Below are positions 8,857 to 17,588 of a stretch of 64,000 nucleotides of DNA, piece by piece; the first letter of the stretch is position 1, and every line of letters starts with the position of its first letter. The notes beneath the pieces are model-generated. The model did not search any database. It was given only the letters and a program-made list of their open reading frames with translations, and was not told the DNA's origin. The stretch is from an uncultured Kiritimatiellota bacterium (GTDB lineage: Bacteria; Verrucomicrobiota; Kiritimatiellia; RFP12; UBA1067), in contig CAKTZA010000003.1 of assembly GCA_934635045.1 (NCBI GenBank), positions 33,285-97,284 on the forward strand, in the 5' to 3' direction. Both the position numbers and the translations under genes were made by a program.

Positions 8857-10844
8857 CCATGAAAACAAACAAGACAATCGGATGCGGCCTTGTCGCCGCA
8901 TGGACGGCGTTCGGGGCGGCTTTCGCCGCGTCGGGGGCCGAGGGATTCCGCTTCGAGCTGGACGGGCTCGTCACGCCGCGCGGCAAGATCGCGTGGGGCG
9001 ACATGCTGGAGGTGCGCAGCTACGAGCGGCCGACCCAGAAGTATAGGACCTACGGCGTGACGGCCAAGGTCCGCGTCTTCACGGCGACGCGCGTCGAGCT
9101 CGACTTCACCGAGAAGGAGTCCGGCGCCTACGTGCCGCTGCGCCTCGACCTCGACGACACGTACCTGCGGGCGCGCGTGGAGGCGGGCGACATCGTCGAG
9201 CCGCTCGGCTGCTCGTACCGCGTGATGGAGCTCGCGATCCTGCCGACGGCGTTGGACGCGAAGGTTGGCGAGGAGGGCCGCTACCTGCTGCCGATCTACG
9301 GCGGGTGCATCGCGCCGTTCCGGGCCGACCGCCGCCTCTTCACGCGCGACCGCATCTACGTGCAGCAGAACACGTGGGAGAAGATGGGCATGATCAACGC
9401 CTTCGGCGCGAGCCGGAGCGGCGACTCGACGCTCGGCATCGTCCACGGCGGCGACTTCTCCGCGTGGGTCGAGACGACGGTCGACCCCGGCACGGGCGTG
9501 TGCCGCCAGAGCCCGGTCGTGCGCGTGCGCGAGGATCCGGCCGACGTGCAGAGCTTCGAGCGGAAGGAGATCCTCTTCCGCAACCTGAAGGGCGCGAAGG
9601 ACTGGACGGGCCTCGCGCTCGCGTACGGCGAGTACCTGCGCACGGAGCGCGAGCTGCTGCCGATCGAGGTGCGCGCGGCGGGCAACGAGCGTCTCCAGTA
9701 CATCCTCGGCGCGGTGCGCGTCAACATCTTCATGGGGCTGAAGAAGCCCTTCGTGCCGGACGGCTCCTCGCCGTACTTCTCGGCGACGACCTTCGCCGAG
9801 GCGGAGGAGATCGTCGACGAGGTGCGGGCGCGCGGCATCGACAAGGCCTGGTTCTGCCTTGTCGGCTGGATCAAGGACGGCCACGACGGAGCCTATCCGT
9901 CGCACTTCCCCGTCAACGCGCAGGCGGGCGGCGAGGAGGGCCTGAAGCGGCTCATCGCGAAGATCCGCGGCTACGGCTACGCCGTCACGCCGCATGACAA
10001 CATCCACTCCTGCTACGCGGCTTCGCCCGACTACGACAGCCAGATCCCGTGCCGGACGCGCGCGGGCGAGGAGCTGCCGATGGGCATCTGGTCCGGCGGC
10101 ATGATCCGCATCGGCTGTCCGCACCTCTACGTGCAGCGGTACGGCGGCGACTTCGCGCGCATCAAGGGGCTCGGCTTCGCCGGCGTCTACTACATCGACG
10201 CGCTGATGCCGGTGCTGTTCCAGTGCCACGATCCGCGCCATCCGGCGGACGAGCGGCAGTTCATCGAGGGTCAGCTGCGCGTGCTGCAGTGGATGAAGTC
10301 GGAGTACGGCGTCGCGGCGACCGAGACGCAGGCGATGCCGGCCCTGAAGTACATCGACTACGGGTCGAACGGCGGCAGCGGCGACCGGGTCTACTTCTCG
10401 CGGCTCCTGGATCCCGACACGAAGGCGATGTTCGAGCGCTACGTGCCGTTCTACAACGTCGCGATGCACGGCCTCATCGTCTACCAGTCGGGCTGGGTGC
10501 ACGCCTTCCGCAAGAAGGGCAAGTGGCTTTCGGCGATCGTCGACGGCGGCGTGCCGGCGGTCGAGACGGCGATGCGCAACGGCGCAAACGGCGACTATTA
10601 CAGGGACTCGCTCGACGACATGATGGCGTGGTGGGAGATCTGCTTCAAGGTCGCGCCCGAGTTCTCGCGCGGCGTCACGACGGCCTTCGAGGAGTTCGCG
10701 CCCGACGCCGTGCACTGGACGTTCCACAACGGGCTGGAGATGTGGGTCAACGCGACGGACGAGGCGGCGGGCGGCCTGAAGCCGCGCACGATCCGCCTCA
10801 CGCGCCACGGGCAGGAGATCTACACGGGCAGCTGCGCGCGGTGA
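8853..10844 (+). CDS. DUF5696-like secreted glycosidase
   Basis: The start is ATG 8853 (ATGA overlap with the upstream stop); a second in-frame ATG at 8859 is equally possible. Residues 1-29 form a signal peptide ending near ASGAEG. The 663-residue protein has an N-terminal beta domain (about 30-270) and a barrel-like C-terminal half with motifs typical of DUF5696-type proteins, including FCLVGWIKDGHDGAYP (near 330), HDNIHSCY (near 382) and GVYYIDALMP (near 445). The acidic residues in these strand ends could be catalytic, but the activity of the family is not something I can state. It is the last gene of a chain coupled by four-base overlaps (4589-10844), so it is probably co-produced with the esterase and phosphatase. 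Confidence 0.7.
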   Translation: MTMKTNKTIGCGLVAAWTAFGAAFAASGAEGFRFELDGLVTPRGKIAWGDMLEVRSYERPTQKYRTYGVTAKVRVFTATRVELDFTEKESGAYVPLRLDLDDTYLRARVEAGDIVEPLGCSYRVMELAILPTALDAKVGEEGRYLLPIYGGCIAPFRADRRLFTRDRIYVQQNTWEKMGMINAFGASRSGDSTLGIVHGGDFSAWVETTVDPGTGVCRQSPVVRVREDPADVQSFERKEILFRNLKGAKDWTGLALAYGEYLRTERELLPIEVRAAGNERLQYILGAVRVNIFMGLKKPFVPDGSSPYFSATTFAEAEEIVDEVRARGIDKAWFCLVGWIKDGHDGAYPSHFPVNAQAGGEEGLKRLIAKIRGYGYAVTPHDNIHSCYAASPDYDSQIPCRTRAGEELPMGIWSGGMIRIGCPHLYVQRYGGDFARIKGLGFAGVYYIDALMPVLFQCHDPRHPADERQFIEGQLRVLQWMKSEYGVAATETQAMPALKYIDYGSNGGSGDRVYFSRLLDPDTKAMFERYVPFYNVAMHGLIVYQSGWVHAFRKKGKWLSAIVDGGVPAVETAMRNGANGDYYRDSLDDMMAWWEICFKVAPEFSRGVTTAFEEFAPDAVHWTFHNGLEMWVNATDEAAGGLKPRTIRLTRHGQEIYTGSCAR

Positions 10845-10857
10845 GGGCGGAATTTGC

Positions 10858-10863
10858 TATAAT
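10858..10863 (+). promoter_or_regulatory. -10 box of a leaderless cpaB promoter
   Basis: TGCTATAAT ends six bases before the cpaB ATG. A start of transcription about seven bases after the box would fall on the ATG, leaving no room for a ribosome site. No convincing -35 is seen at 17-18 bases; a CTGCGC lies 20 bases upstream. Confidence 0.7.
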
Positions 10864-10869
10864 ACGGGC

Positions 10870-11676
10870 ATGAAACGTGAAATCGTACTCGTCATCAGCC
10901 TCGTCGCCGGCGTCCTGGCCGCCGTGCTGACGCGCATCTACCTGTCGGCGAAGGACGCCGAGGTGCGGGATCTCAAGAACGCGATCAACAGCAAGTACGG
11001 CACGCTGGACGTCCTGTGCTTCAAGAAGGAGGTGCCGTCCGGCACGGTGCTCGCGAAAAGCGACCTCGGCCTCAAGACCGTGCCGGCGATCGGCATGCGC
11101 GGGCAGGCGCTGGAGCTCGAAAGCCTCGGCGAGGTGCTGGGGCGCAAGACGCTCCTCGGCCACAAGGCGGGCGACGTCCTCTTCTGGGCCGACATCGAGG
11201 GCGGCAACCCGACGGCGACGGGGCTTTCGGCGGACATCAAGCGGACGATGCGCGCGGTGTCGATCAACTGCACGGGCGCGGCGAGCGTCTCGTCGATGGT
11301 GAAGCCGAACGACCACGTGGACGTCATTGGCACGTTCGACTTCGACCGGGGCGATGCGCGCAAGAAGAACTTCGTCACCTGCACGATCCTCCAGAACGTG
11401 CTCGTGCTCGCGACCGGCTCGCGGACGGCGAAGACGCGCGCGAAGGACCTCGGCCTGTCGTCCGGCTACTCGACCGTCACGCTGGAGGTCACGCCGCGCG
11501 AGGCCGAGATGCTCGCGTTCGCCGAGCAGATGAAGGGGCGGCTCGTCCTCTCGCTGCGCAACCGCAACGACACGTCGTTCGAGAAGGAGCTGCCGAAGGT
11601 CGACTTCGAGAAGATCCAGGGCGAGATCGAGGAGCTGAACCTCAAGCGCCAGAGCCAGAAGCTGACCAACCGCTGA
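10870..11676 (+). CDS. cpaB: Flp pilus assembly protein CpaB
   Basis: The 268-residue protein has one N-terminal membrane segment (about residues 5-24), then an SAF domain (about 43-110, beginning VLCFKKEVPSGTVLAKSDL) and an RcpC/CpaB domain (about 120-250: MRAVSINC, DHVDVIGTFDF, VTLEVTPREAEMLAFAEQ). CpaB is a periplasmic, envelope-anchored part of the Tad secretion system and works with the secretin CpaC. Its length is normal for the family. It is followed after 16 bases by cpaF. The -10 box six bases upstream of the ATG indicates a leaderless transcript. No secretin or pilin gene is nearby. Confidence 0.9.
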   Translation: MKREIVLVISLVAGVLAAVLTRIYLSAKDAEVRDLKNAINSKYGTLDVLCFKKEVPSGTVLAKSDLGLKTVPAIGMRGQALELESLGEVLGRKTLLGHKAGDVLFWADIEGGNPTATGLSADIKRTMRAVSINCTGAASVSSMVKPNDHVDVIGTFDFDRGDARKKNFVTCTILQNVLVLATGSRTAKTRAKDLGLSSGYSTVTLEVTPREAEMLAFAEQMKGRLVLSLRNRNDTSFEKELPKVDFEKIQGEIEELNLKRQSQKLTNR

Positions 11677-11692
11677 CGAGGAGGACGACGAC

Positions 11693-13456
11693 ATGGTTCT
11701 GACGACGCTCATCGACGGCGTGCGCGAGACGCGGGAACTGACGGACGGCGCCTATCTCATCGGGCGCGGCGAGAGCTGCCGCATCCGCTTCGCCTCGCCT
11801 GACGTGAGCGAGCGGCACGCGATCCTGACCGTGCGCGGCGCACGCGTGCTGATCGAAGACCTGCACAGCGCGAACGGCACGTTCGTGAACGGCGTCGCGA
11901 TTGACCGCGCCGAGGCGCTCGACGGTGGCAAGGTCGTGCAGGTCGGCAGCGGCATGCTGCGCGTGAGCGAAGAGCCGGCGGCTGAAGCCGCCGGTCCCGA
12001 TAAAGACGCGCGTGACGCGGCGACTGAAGCCGCTGATGGCGAGGGGGGCGGTCGAAGCGAATCAGACGCCGTTGGTTTCGATGACGCGGCGCGCGAGCCG
12101 TCGGCTGATCGTCCTGAATTTGCTTCGGGCGCGAGCCCCGAAGCCGCCGAGCCGCCGTCCGCACCGGTCGACGACCCGATGCGCGCGCTGCGGCGCAGCG
12201 TGCAGAAGCAGATCCAGCACGAGCTGCTGAAGCGCATGGACATGAAGAAGCTCACCGTCCAGGGCGTGGATCGCGAGGGGCTGGAGGAGAACGCGCGCGC
12301 GAAGATCCGCGCCATCATCGACGAGGTCGTCGCGAACGGGCGCCTCCCGGAGGGCATCGACCCCGTGCGGCTGGAGGACGACGTCTTCAACGAGGCGATG
12401 CGCCTCGGCCCGCTGGAGGACCTGCTCGCGGATGACTCGGTTTCGGAGATCATGGTCAACGGCCCCGCGCACGTCTACGTCGAGCGCCACGGCAAGCTGG
12501 CGCTCTCGGACTGCCAGTTCTCGGACGACGCGAGCGTCATGGCCGTCATCGAGCGCATCATTGCGCCGCTCGGTCGTCGCTGCGACGAGTCCCAGCCGTA
12601 TGTGGACGCGCGCCTGCCGGACGGCAGCCGCGTCAACGCGATCATCGCGCCGCTCGCGCTCTCCGGCCCGACGATCACGATCCGCAAGTTCGCGAAGAAG
12701 GCCCTGACGCCGGAGGACTTCATCCGCTTCGGCACGTGGACGCACGACGCGGCGGAGTTCATGCGGCTCTGCGTCACGCTGCGGAAGAACATCATCGTCG
12801 CGGGCGGCACGGGCTCGGGCAAGACGACGCTCCTTAACCTGCTGTCGGGCTTCATTCCGGCGACCGAGCGCATCATCACCGTCGAGGACGCGGCGGAGCT
12901 GCGGCTTCAGCAGCCGCACGTCGTGCGGCTGGAGGCGCGCCCCGCGAACATCGAGGGGAAGGGCGCCGTGCCGATCCGCGACCTCGTGAAGAACTGCCTG
13001 CGCATGCGACCCGACCGCATCATCGTCGGCGAATGTCGTGGCGGCGAGGCACTCGACATGCTGCAGGCGATGAACACGGGCCACGACGGGTCGCTGACGA
13101 CCGTGCACGCGAACTCGCCGCGCGACGTCATCTCGCGCCTGGAGACGATGGTGCTCATGAGCGGGATGGAGCTGCCGAGCCGGGCGATCCGCGAGCAGAT
13201 CGCGAGCGCGGTCGACATCATCATCCACGAGTCGCGGATGAGCGACGGCTCGCGCAAGGTGACGGCGATCACGGAGGTGACGGGGCTCGAAGGCAACCAG
13301 ATCGTCATGCAGGACATCTTCGCGTTCCGCCAGACGGGCGTCGACGCGCACGGGAAGATTCTCGGCGAGATGAAGCCGACGGGGGCGATTCCGACGTGGA
13401 TCGACCAGCTCAAGAGCCGGGGCATCCACATTGACATGAGGATGTTCCAGGAATGA
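11693..13456 (+). CDS. cpaF: CpaF/TadA secretion ATPase with N-terminal FHA domain
   Basis: The 587-residue protein joins two modules. Residues about 1-95 form an FHA phosphothreonine-binding domain with the hallmark GRG, SERHA and NGTFVNG motifs. Residues about 95-165 are a low-complexity acidic/Ala linker containing a perfect DNA palindrome. Residues about 165-587 are a CpaF/TadA ATPase with the Walker A GGTGSGKTTLLN (371-382), a RIIVGECRGGEALDML Walker B region and the TTVHANSPRD histidine box. CpaF is the hexameric motor of Tad pilus or type II-like secretion at the inner membrane. FHA fusion is not the standard CpaF layout and suggests control by Thr phosphorylation. A GAGGAGGACGACG ribosome site precedes the ATG; the stop overlaps tadB by four bases. 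Confidence 0.92.
   Translation: MVLTTLIDGVRETRELTDGAYLIGRGESCRIRFASPDVSERHAILTVRGARVLIEDLHSANGTFVNGVAIDRAEALDGGKVVQVGSGMLRVSEEPAAEAAGPDKDARDAATEAADGEGGGRSESDAVGFDDAAREPSADRPEFASGASPEAAEPPSAPVDDPMRALRRSVQKQIQHELLKRMDMKKLTVQGVDREGLEENARAKIRAIIDEVVANGRLPEGIDPVRLEDDVFNEAMRLGPLEDLLADDSVSEIMVNGPAHVYVERHGKLALSDCQFSDDASVMAVIERIIAPLGRRCDESQPYVDARLPDGSRVNAIIAPLALSGPTITIRKFAKKALTPEDFIRFGTWTHDAAEFMRLCVTLRKNIIVAGGTGSGKTTLLNLLSGFIPATERIITVEDAAELRLQQPHVVRLEARPANIEGKGAVPIRDLVKNCLRMRPDRIIVGECRGGEALDMLQAMNTGHDGSLTTVHANSPRDVISRLETMVLMSGMELPSRAIREQIASAVDIIIHESRMSDGSRKVTAITEVTGLEGNQIVMQDIFAFRQTGVDAHGKILGEMKPTGAIPTWIDQLKSRGIHIDMRMFQE
11975..11994 (+). repeat. Perfect palindrome in the cpaF linker
   Basis: CCGGCGGCTGAAGCCGCCGG has nine-base arms around a two-base centre and is read in frame as part of the linker. 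A degenerate partial copy (ACTGAAGCCGCTG) follows near 12023-12035. Confidence 0.8.
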
Positions 13457-14130
13457 CCGTTTGGCTGATTGTCGTGCTGTTCGCGGGGGCCTTTGCCGGG
13501 CTCGCGTGGTATTTCGCCTCTGGCGTGAAGATCAAGGCCGGGTGGCAGAACGGCGAGTCGCCGCTTGCTCGCTACCTGGACAACAAGCGGCGCGCGGCGT
13601 TCAACCGGCAGCTGCCCGAGACGCTGGCGACGATGTCGAACGCACTGCGGGCGGGCTTCTCGCTCTCGCAGGCGTTCGAGTCCGTCGTCGAGCAGGGCGA
13701 GCCGCCGGTGAGCGAGGAGTTCGCGATTCTCCAGCAGCAGCTGAAGATCGGCATGGGCTTCGAGGAGGCGCTGGAGTCGCTGTCGGCGCGCGTCGGCTCT
13801 GACGACCTGACGCTCGTGACGACGGCGATCCTCATCTCCCGCAAGACGGGCGGCAACGTGACGGAGATCTTCGACAAGATCTCGGAGACGATTCGCGGGC
13901 GGCAGAAGATCGAGCGCAAGGTGAAGTCGCTGACGGCGCAAGGGCGGCTTCAGGGGCTCATCGTCTCGGCGATGCCGGTCTTCCTCGGCGTCGTGATGAC
14001 GCTGATCAAGCCGAAGCTGATGATCCCGTTCCTGACGAGCCCGACGGGCGTCCTCGCCATCTTGGGGATGTGCGCGCTCATCGCCATCGGCTGGCTCATG
14101 ATCCGGAAGATCATCCGCATCGACGTCTGA
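13453..14130 (+). CDS. tadB: TadB-like inner-membrane protein (GspF domain)
   Basis: The 225-residue protein has an N-terminal membrane segment (about 4-23), a cytoplasmic GspF/T2SSF domain (about 45-165: LPETLATMSNALRAGFSLSQAFE, then DDLTLVTTAILISRKTGGNVTEIFDKIS) and two C-terminal membrane segments (about 170-218). TadB is the inner-membrane platform protein that pairs with TadC and the CpaF motor. The start ATG overlaps the cpaF stop (ATGA). It is shorter than many TadB proteins, which are near 300 residues, because the N-terminal region is short. No tadC follows; the next gene is a separate transcription unit. Confidence 0.9.
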   Translation: MTVWLIVVLFAGAFAGLAWYFASGVKIKAGWQNGESPLARYLDNKRRAAFNRQLPETLATMSNALRAGFSLSQAFESVVEQGEPPVSEEFAILQQQLKIGMGFEEALESLSARVGSDDLTLVTTAILISRKTGGNVTEIFDKISETIRGRQKIERKVKSLTAQGRLQGLIVSAMPVFLGVVMTLIKPKLMIPFLTSPTGVLAILGMCALIAIGWLMIRKIIRIDV

Positions 14131-14153
14131 CCCCGATTTCCCTCATTTTATGG

Positions 14154-14159
14154 TATAAT
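14154..14159 (+). promoter_or_regulatory. -10 box that fixes the next start codon
   Basis: TATAAT here overlaps an in-frame ATG (14158-14160), so that ATG cannot be within the transcript. The GTG at 14167, seven bases after the box, is therefore the likely start and the mRNA is likely leaderless. Confidence 0.7.
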
Positions 14160-14166
14160 GTGGGCC

Positions 14167-15210
14167 GTGAACAGAAAGACAATTTCCCTTGCGGCCATTG
14201 CCGCGATTGTGGCGTGCGGTTCGGTTCGCGCGCAGGATCTCCCGACGCCGGGCGCCGGTTCGGGGGCTCAGACGGCCATCCGCTATGCGACGGACGCCTA
14301 CCCCGGCTTCGACAACGAGAAGACGATCGTCAGCCCCGAACGCAAGAGCCCGCGCTGGTTCGCGTTCATCTTCGGGCCGAACCGGGAGGACGCGAAGAGC
14401 CAGCTCGCCTATTGCGTCGAGCTGATTCGCGCGGGCGACTTCTCGAAGGCGCGCCGCCAGCTCGACGCGCTCGTGCGCGAGTGGCCGACGGCCCCCGAAG
14501 CCCCGAAGGCCCAGCAGGCGCTCGCCGAGCTCTGCCTGACGCGGCTGGGCGAGACGGAGGAGGCGTTCGCGGAATACCGCTACCTGCTCGACTTCTATTC
14601 GCTTCAGGCCGACTACGACCGGATCGCCGACAAACTCTACCGGGTCGCGTGGCAGATGAAGGCCGAGGGCAAGGAGGTGATGTTCATCCACTTCGAGAAC
14701 GTCGTGGACGTCCGCCGCGCGTTCGAGGCGTGCGTCCTGCACGCGCCGGGCGCGAAGTGGGTGCCGGAGGCGATGCTGACGATTGGCGCGCTGCGCGAGA
14801 AGGAGGGCGCGTACGAAAAGGCCGTGCAGGTCTACGAGAACCTGCGCAACATCTACCCGGATGCGGACGAGGCCAAGGCCGCGCTCCTGCACGAGGCGAA
14901 GGCGCGCATGGTGCTGCTGGACGACCACGCCTACAACCGTTCGCGCGCCCGCGACACGCAGGGCTTCCTCCAACTGGCGCGCGAGTCGTGCCGCGCGGAG
15001 GACCGCGAGGCGATTGGCGAGATGCTCTCGCGCGTCGAGACGCTGCTGGCGGACGAGGCGTACCGCAGCGCGCAGTTCTACGACTCGAAGACGCGCACGA
15101 AGCGCAGCGCGATCAGCGCCTACGAGAAGTTCCTCGCGCAATATCCCGAAGGCGAGCACGCCGACGAGGCCCGTGCGCGCCTGGCAGAGCTGAAAGGTTC
15201 GGAGAAATGA
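14167..15210 (+). CDS. BamD-like outer-membrane assembly TPR protein
   Basis: I choose GTG 14167 because the upstream ATG lies inside the -10 box. The 347-residue product starts with a signal sequence (MNRKTISLAAIAAIVACG) that could be cleaved as a lipoprotein at Cys17 or by signal peptidase I after VRA. The mature part has BamD/YfiO-type tetratricopeptide pairs: FSKARRQLDALVREWPTAP, GAYEKAVQVYENLRNIYPDA and SAISAYEKFLAQYPEGEHAD. BamD-type proteins are periplasmic lipoproteins of the beta-barrel assembly machine. It overlaps the LptE-like gene by four bases, so two outer-membrane biogenesis functions are coupled. The protein is longer than Escherichia coli BamD (about 245 residues), so equivalence is not certain. 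Confidence 0.75.
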   Translation: MNRKTISLAAIAAIVACGSVRAQDLPTPGAGSGAQTAIRYATDAYPGFDNEKTIVSPERKSPRWFAFIFGPNREDAKSQLAYCVELIRAGDFSKARRQLDALVREWPTAPEAPKAQQALAELCLTRLGETEEAFAEYRYLLDFYSLQADYDRIADKLYRVAWQMKAEGKEVMFIHFENVVDVRRAFEACVLHAPGAKWVPEAMLTIGALREKEGAYEKAVQVYENLRNIYPDADEAKAALLHEAKARMVLLDDHAYNRSRARDTQGFLQLARESCRAEDREAIGEMLSRVETLLADEAYRSAQFYDSKTRTKRSAISAYEKFLAQYPEGEHADEARARLAELKGSEK

Positions 15211-15725
15211 AGGCATTCCGCATACTGTTGTCCCTTTCCCTCGTTGCCGCCTGCTGCGGCTGCGGCGCGAACTACCGGTGGCGTCCGTCCGTGCCGGCGG
15301 CGATGCGGACGGTGGCCGTGCCGACGTTCCGCAACGACTCCGAACTTCAGGAGATCGGGGCAATCGCCGCGCGTCAGGTGCTGCGCGAGTTCCAGCGCGA
15401 GGGCACGTTCAAGATCCGCCCGGCGGGCGACGCGGCGCTGGAGATTCAGGGCGTTGCGCGCGCGGTGTCGTCCGGGACGGCCGCCTACGACCGTCGTTCG
15501 GGGCTGCGGATTTCCGGCTACGAGCTTGTGGGGACGTTCGAGGTGTCCGTCATCGACAAGCGCGCGGGCAAGGTTCTGGTCGACAACCGCGAGTACACGG
15601 CACGGGCCGCGTATGCGACGGGGCAGGACCAGACGACGGCCCAGCGCGACGCCTCCGGGCGGCTGGCCGAGGACCTGGCGCGCCAGGTCGTGGACGATGT
15701 CCTCAATCTCAAATGGGAGAACTGA
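15207..15725 (+). CDS. lptE: LptE-like lipoprotein
   Basis: The 172-residue protein starts with a lipoprotein signal (LSLVAACCGCG, several possible lipidated Cys at 16-19). The rest follows the LptE pattern: YRWRPSVPAAMRTVAVPTFRNDS, then alternating beta strands, KVLVDNREYTARAAYATGQDQTTAQRDASGRLAEDLARQVVDDVLN near the C-terminus. LptE plugs the LptD barrel that inserts lipopolysaccharide in the outer membrane. ATGA overlap with the upstream gene points to translational coupling. The next gene starts two bases after the stop. Confidence 0.8.
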   Translation: MKAFRILLSLSLVAACCGCGANYRWRPSVPAAMRTVAVPTFRNDSELQEIGAIAARQVLREFQREGTFKIRPAGDAALEIQGVARAVSSGTAAYDRRSGLRISGYELVGTFEVSVIDKRAGKVLVDNREYTARAAYATGQDQTTAQRDASGRLAEDLARQVVDDVLNLKWEN

Positions 15726-15727
15726 AC

Positions 15728-16036
15728 ATGGAAACGAATGAAGTTCATGCCGTGATCGAGCTGAAGATCACGCCGCAGCGGGACTGCGGGTTCGGCAAGC
15801 TCGCCGAACGGATCTCAAAGTTCGAGCAGGTCGAGGCGTGCTTCCTGATGAGCGGCGCCTATGACCTTTTGGTGTTCGTGAAGGGCGAGAGCCTGCAGGA
15901 CGTCGCGCAGTTCGTCGCGCAGGACCTGTCGACGATCGACGGCGTCCTCTCGACGGCGACGCACTTCATGCTGAAGACCTACAAGGCCGGCGGCGTGCTC
16001 GGCAAGCTGGACGATTCGCGACTGGAGGTGTCGTGA
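15728..16036 (+). CDS. Stand-alone Lrp/AsnC ligand-binding (RAM) domain protein
   Basis: The 102-residue protein consists only of the RAM/Lrp-AsnC effector domain: AVIELKITPQR, then ERISKFEQVEACFLMSGAYDLLVFVKG and a C-terminal THFMLKTYKAGG. There is no helix-turn-helix. Such stand-alone proteins bind small molecules such as amino acids and may modulate a partner regulator. The ATG at 15728 is two bases after the lptE stop. Its place between lptE and a TPR gene gives no clear functional hint. Confidence 0.85.
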   Translation: METNEVHAVIELKITPQRDCGFGKLAERISKFEQVEACFLMSGAYDLLVFVKGESLQDVAQFVAQDLSTIDGVLSTATHFMLKTYKAGGVLGKLDDSRLEVS

Positions 16037-17424
16037 TGGCGGTCGATCTTGCCCAGAAGGCCCAGAACTTCACGAACCGCGGGCGGCAGGCGCTGGAGAC
16101 GGGCCGCTACGAGCTCGCGGTGGACATGCTGATGGAGGCGGTCGCGGCCGCGCCGGACGTGCTGGAGACGCGCAAGCTCCTGCGCGCGGCGCAGATCGCG
16201 AACTTCCGCAAGAACGGCAAGGCCGGCTTCGGCGCGAAGCTCGGCTACATGATGGCGCGGCAGAAGATCGCCGGCCTCATCAAGAAGGGGAAGGCCGCCG
16301 AGGCGATGGCCGAGGCGGAGAAGCTCCTCTCGCAGAATCCGCTCGACGCGGACAACATCGAGGCGGCCGTCAAGGCGGCGGAGGCGGCCGGCAAGGCCGA
16401 CCACGCGGCGATCACGGTCGAGGCGGCGTACGAGTGCTCGAACAGGGACCCGGCCCTCCTGGAGCGCGTGGCGACGTACTACACGATGGCGAAGCGCTGG
16501 GACAAGGCGCGCGACGCCTACCAGAAGCTTTCCGAACTGAAGCCCGGCGACCAGCGCATCCTGCAGCTGCTGAAGAACACCGAGGCGCGCGCGACGATGA
16601 ACGAGGGCTGGGAGCAGTCCGTCGGCAAGAAGGGCGGCTTCCAGAACCTGATCGCGAACAAGGAGCAGGCCGCGAAGCTCGACGCCGCGAACAAGGCGGT
16701 CGTCACGGGCGACGACGCCGAGATCCTGATCCAGGAGAAGCTCAAGCAGATCGAGGCGGAGCCGAAGAACATGAACGCCCGCCGCGCGCTCGCCCGCATC
16801 TACATCCAGGGCAAGCGCTACTACGAGGCGATCGACGTCCTCCAGCAGGCGATCGCGGCGTCCGGCACGATGGATCCGGAGCTCGACCGCATGCTCTCGC
16901 AGACGAAGGTTCAGTACTACGACCAGCAGATCGAGGCCCTGCGCGCGGAAGGCCGCGAGGAGGAGGCCGTCAACATGGAGGGCGAGAAGAACCAGTTCGT
17001 CTTCGATGACCTCGCCCAGCGCGTCGAGCGCTACCCGAACGACCTGCACCTCCGCTTCGAGCTCGGCAAGCAGTACTACACCTACGGCTATTACGAGGAG
17101 GCCCTGACGCACTTGCAGCTCGCGCAGAAGTCGCCGAAGGACCGTCTCTGGGCGCTCTACTACCTCGCGATGTGCTTCCTCGCGCAGGGGCAGACCGACA
17201 TGGGCGTCATGCAGCTCGAGACGGCGCGCGACGCGATTCCGACGATGGACGAGCTCAAGAAGAACGTCGTCTACCAGCTCGGCCTCTGCGCCGAGGCTGC
17301 GGGCGACCTCGAGAAGGCCTACCAGTACTACAAGGACGTCTATTCGAGCGACGTGGGCTTCCAGGACCTCTCCGAGCGCATGCTCGCGGTGAGCCAGGCC
17401 CTGAAGCAACAGCAGCAGGGGTGA
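16036..17424 (+). CDS. Tetratricopeptide-repeat protein
   Basis: I prefer ATG 16036 because GGAGG (16024-16028) is seven bases upstream; GTG 16033 is the alternative. The 462-residue protein has no signal peptide and is built of TPR-like helices: YELAVDMLMEAVAAAPDVLE near the start, KRWDKARDAYQKLSELKPGD (about 155), KRYYEAIDVLQQAI (about 257), YYEEALTHLQLAQKSP (about 353) and a last GDLEKAYQYYKDVYSSD (about 425). It ends in a short glutamine run. The function is unknown; TPR proteins are usually scaffolds. It is the last gene of the unit that begins at 14167. Confidence 0.8.
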   Translation: MAVDLAQKAQNFTNRGRQALETGRYELAVDMLMEAVAAAPDVLETRKLLRAAQIANFRKNGKAGFGAKLGYMMARQKIAGLIKKGKAAEAMAEAEKLLSQNPLDADNIEAAVKAAEAAGKADHAAITVEAAYECSNRDPALLERVATYYTMAKRWDKARDAYQKLSELKPGDQRILQLLKNTEARATMNEGWEQSVGKKGGFQNLIANKEQAAKLDAANKAVVTGDDAEILIQEKLKQIEAEPKNMNARRALARIYIQGKRYYEAIDVLQQAIAASGTMDPELDRMLSQTKVQYYDQQIEALRAEGREEEAVNMEGEKNQFVFDDLAQRVERYPNDLHLRFELGKQYYTYGYYEEALTHLQLAQKSPKDRLWALYYLAMCFLAQGQTDMGVMQLETARDAIPTMDELKKNVVYQLGLCAEAAGDLEKAYQYYKDVYSSDVGFQDLSERMLAVSQALKQQQQG

Positions 17425-17441
17425 GCCGTTTCGGTTCGCAC

Positions 17442-17471
17442 TTGCGCGAAGCGCGGCGAATATGATATACT
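17442..17471 (+). promoter_or_regulatory. Sigma70-type promoter of tRNA-Glu
   Basis: TTGCGC (17442-17447) and TATACT (17466-17471) are separated by 18 bases. The tRNA begins 17 bases after the -10 box. Confidence 0.7.
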
Positions 17472-17488
17472 ACGCCCCCGTTGAACAC

Positions 17489-17563
17489 GGCCCCATCGTC
17501 TATCGGCTAGGACACGAGCTTTTCATGCTTGGTAGAGGAGTTCGACTCTCCTTGGGGCTGCCA
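17489..17563 (+). tRNA. tRNA-Glu (anticodon TTC)
   Basis: The 75-base sequence folds as a cloverleaf. The acceptor arms GGCCCCA and TGGGGCT pair with one G-T; the anticodon stem CGAGC/GCTTG closes the loop TTTTCAT with anticodon TTC at 17522-17524. The T arm is AGGAG-TTCGACT-CTCCT, and CCA is encoded at 17561-17563. It overlaps no credible protein start; dprA begins 25 bases later. Confidence 0.93.
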
Positions 17564-17588
17564 CTTCCGCGTGGCGCGCACATCTCCC

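Noticed and set aside
14158..14160. ATG as start of the BamD-like gene
   Set aside because: The ATG is part of the TATAAT box, so it is upstream of the transcript. The GTG at 14167 was chosen.
17529..17588. N-terminal extension of DprA
   Set aside because: The 20 extra codons run through the 3' half of tRNA-Glu. DprA starts at 17589.
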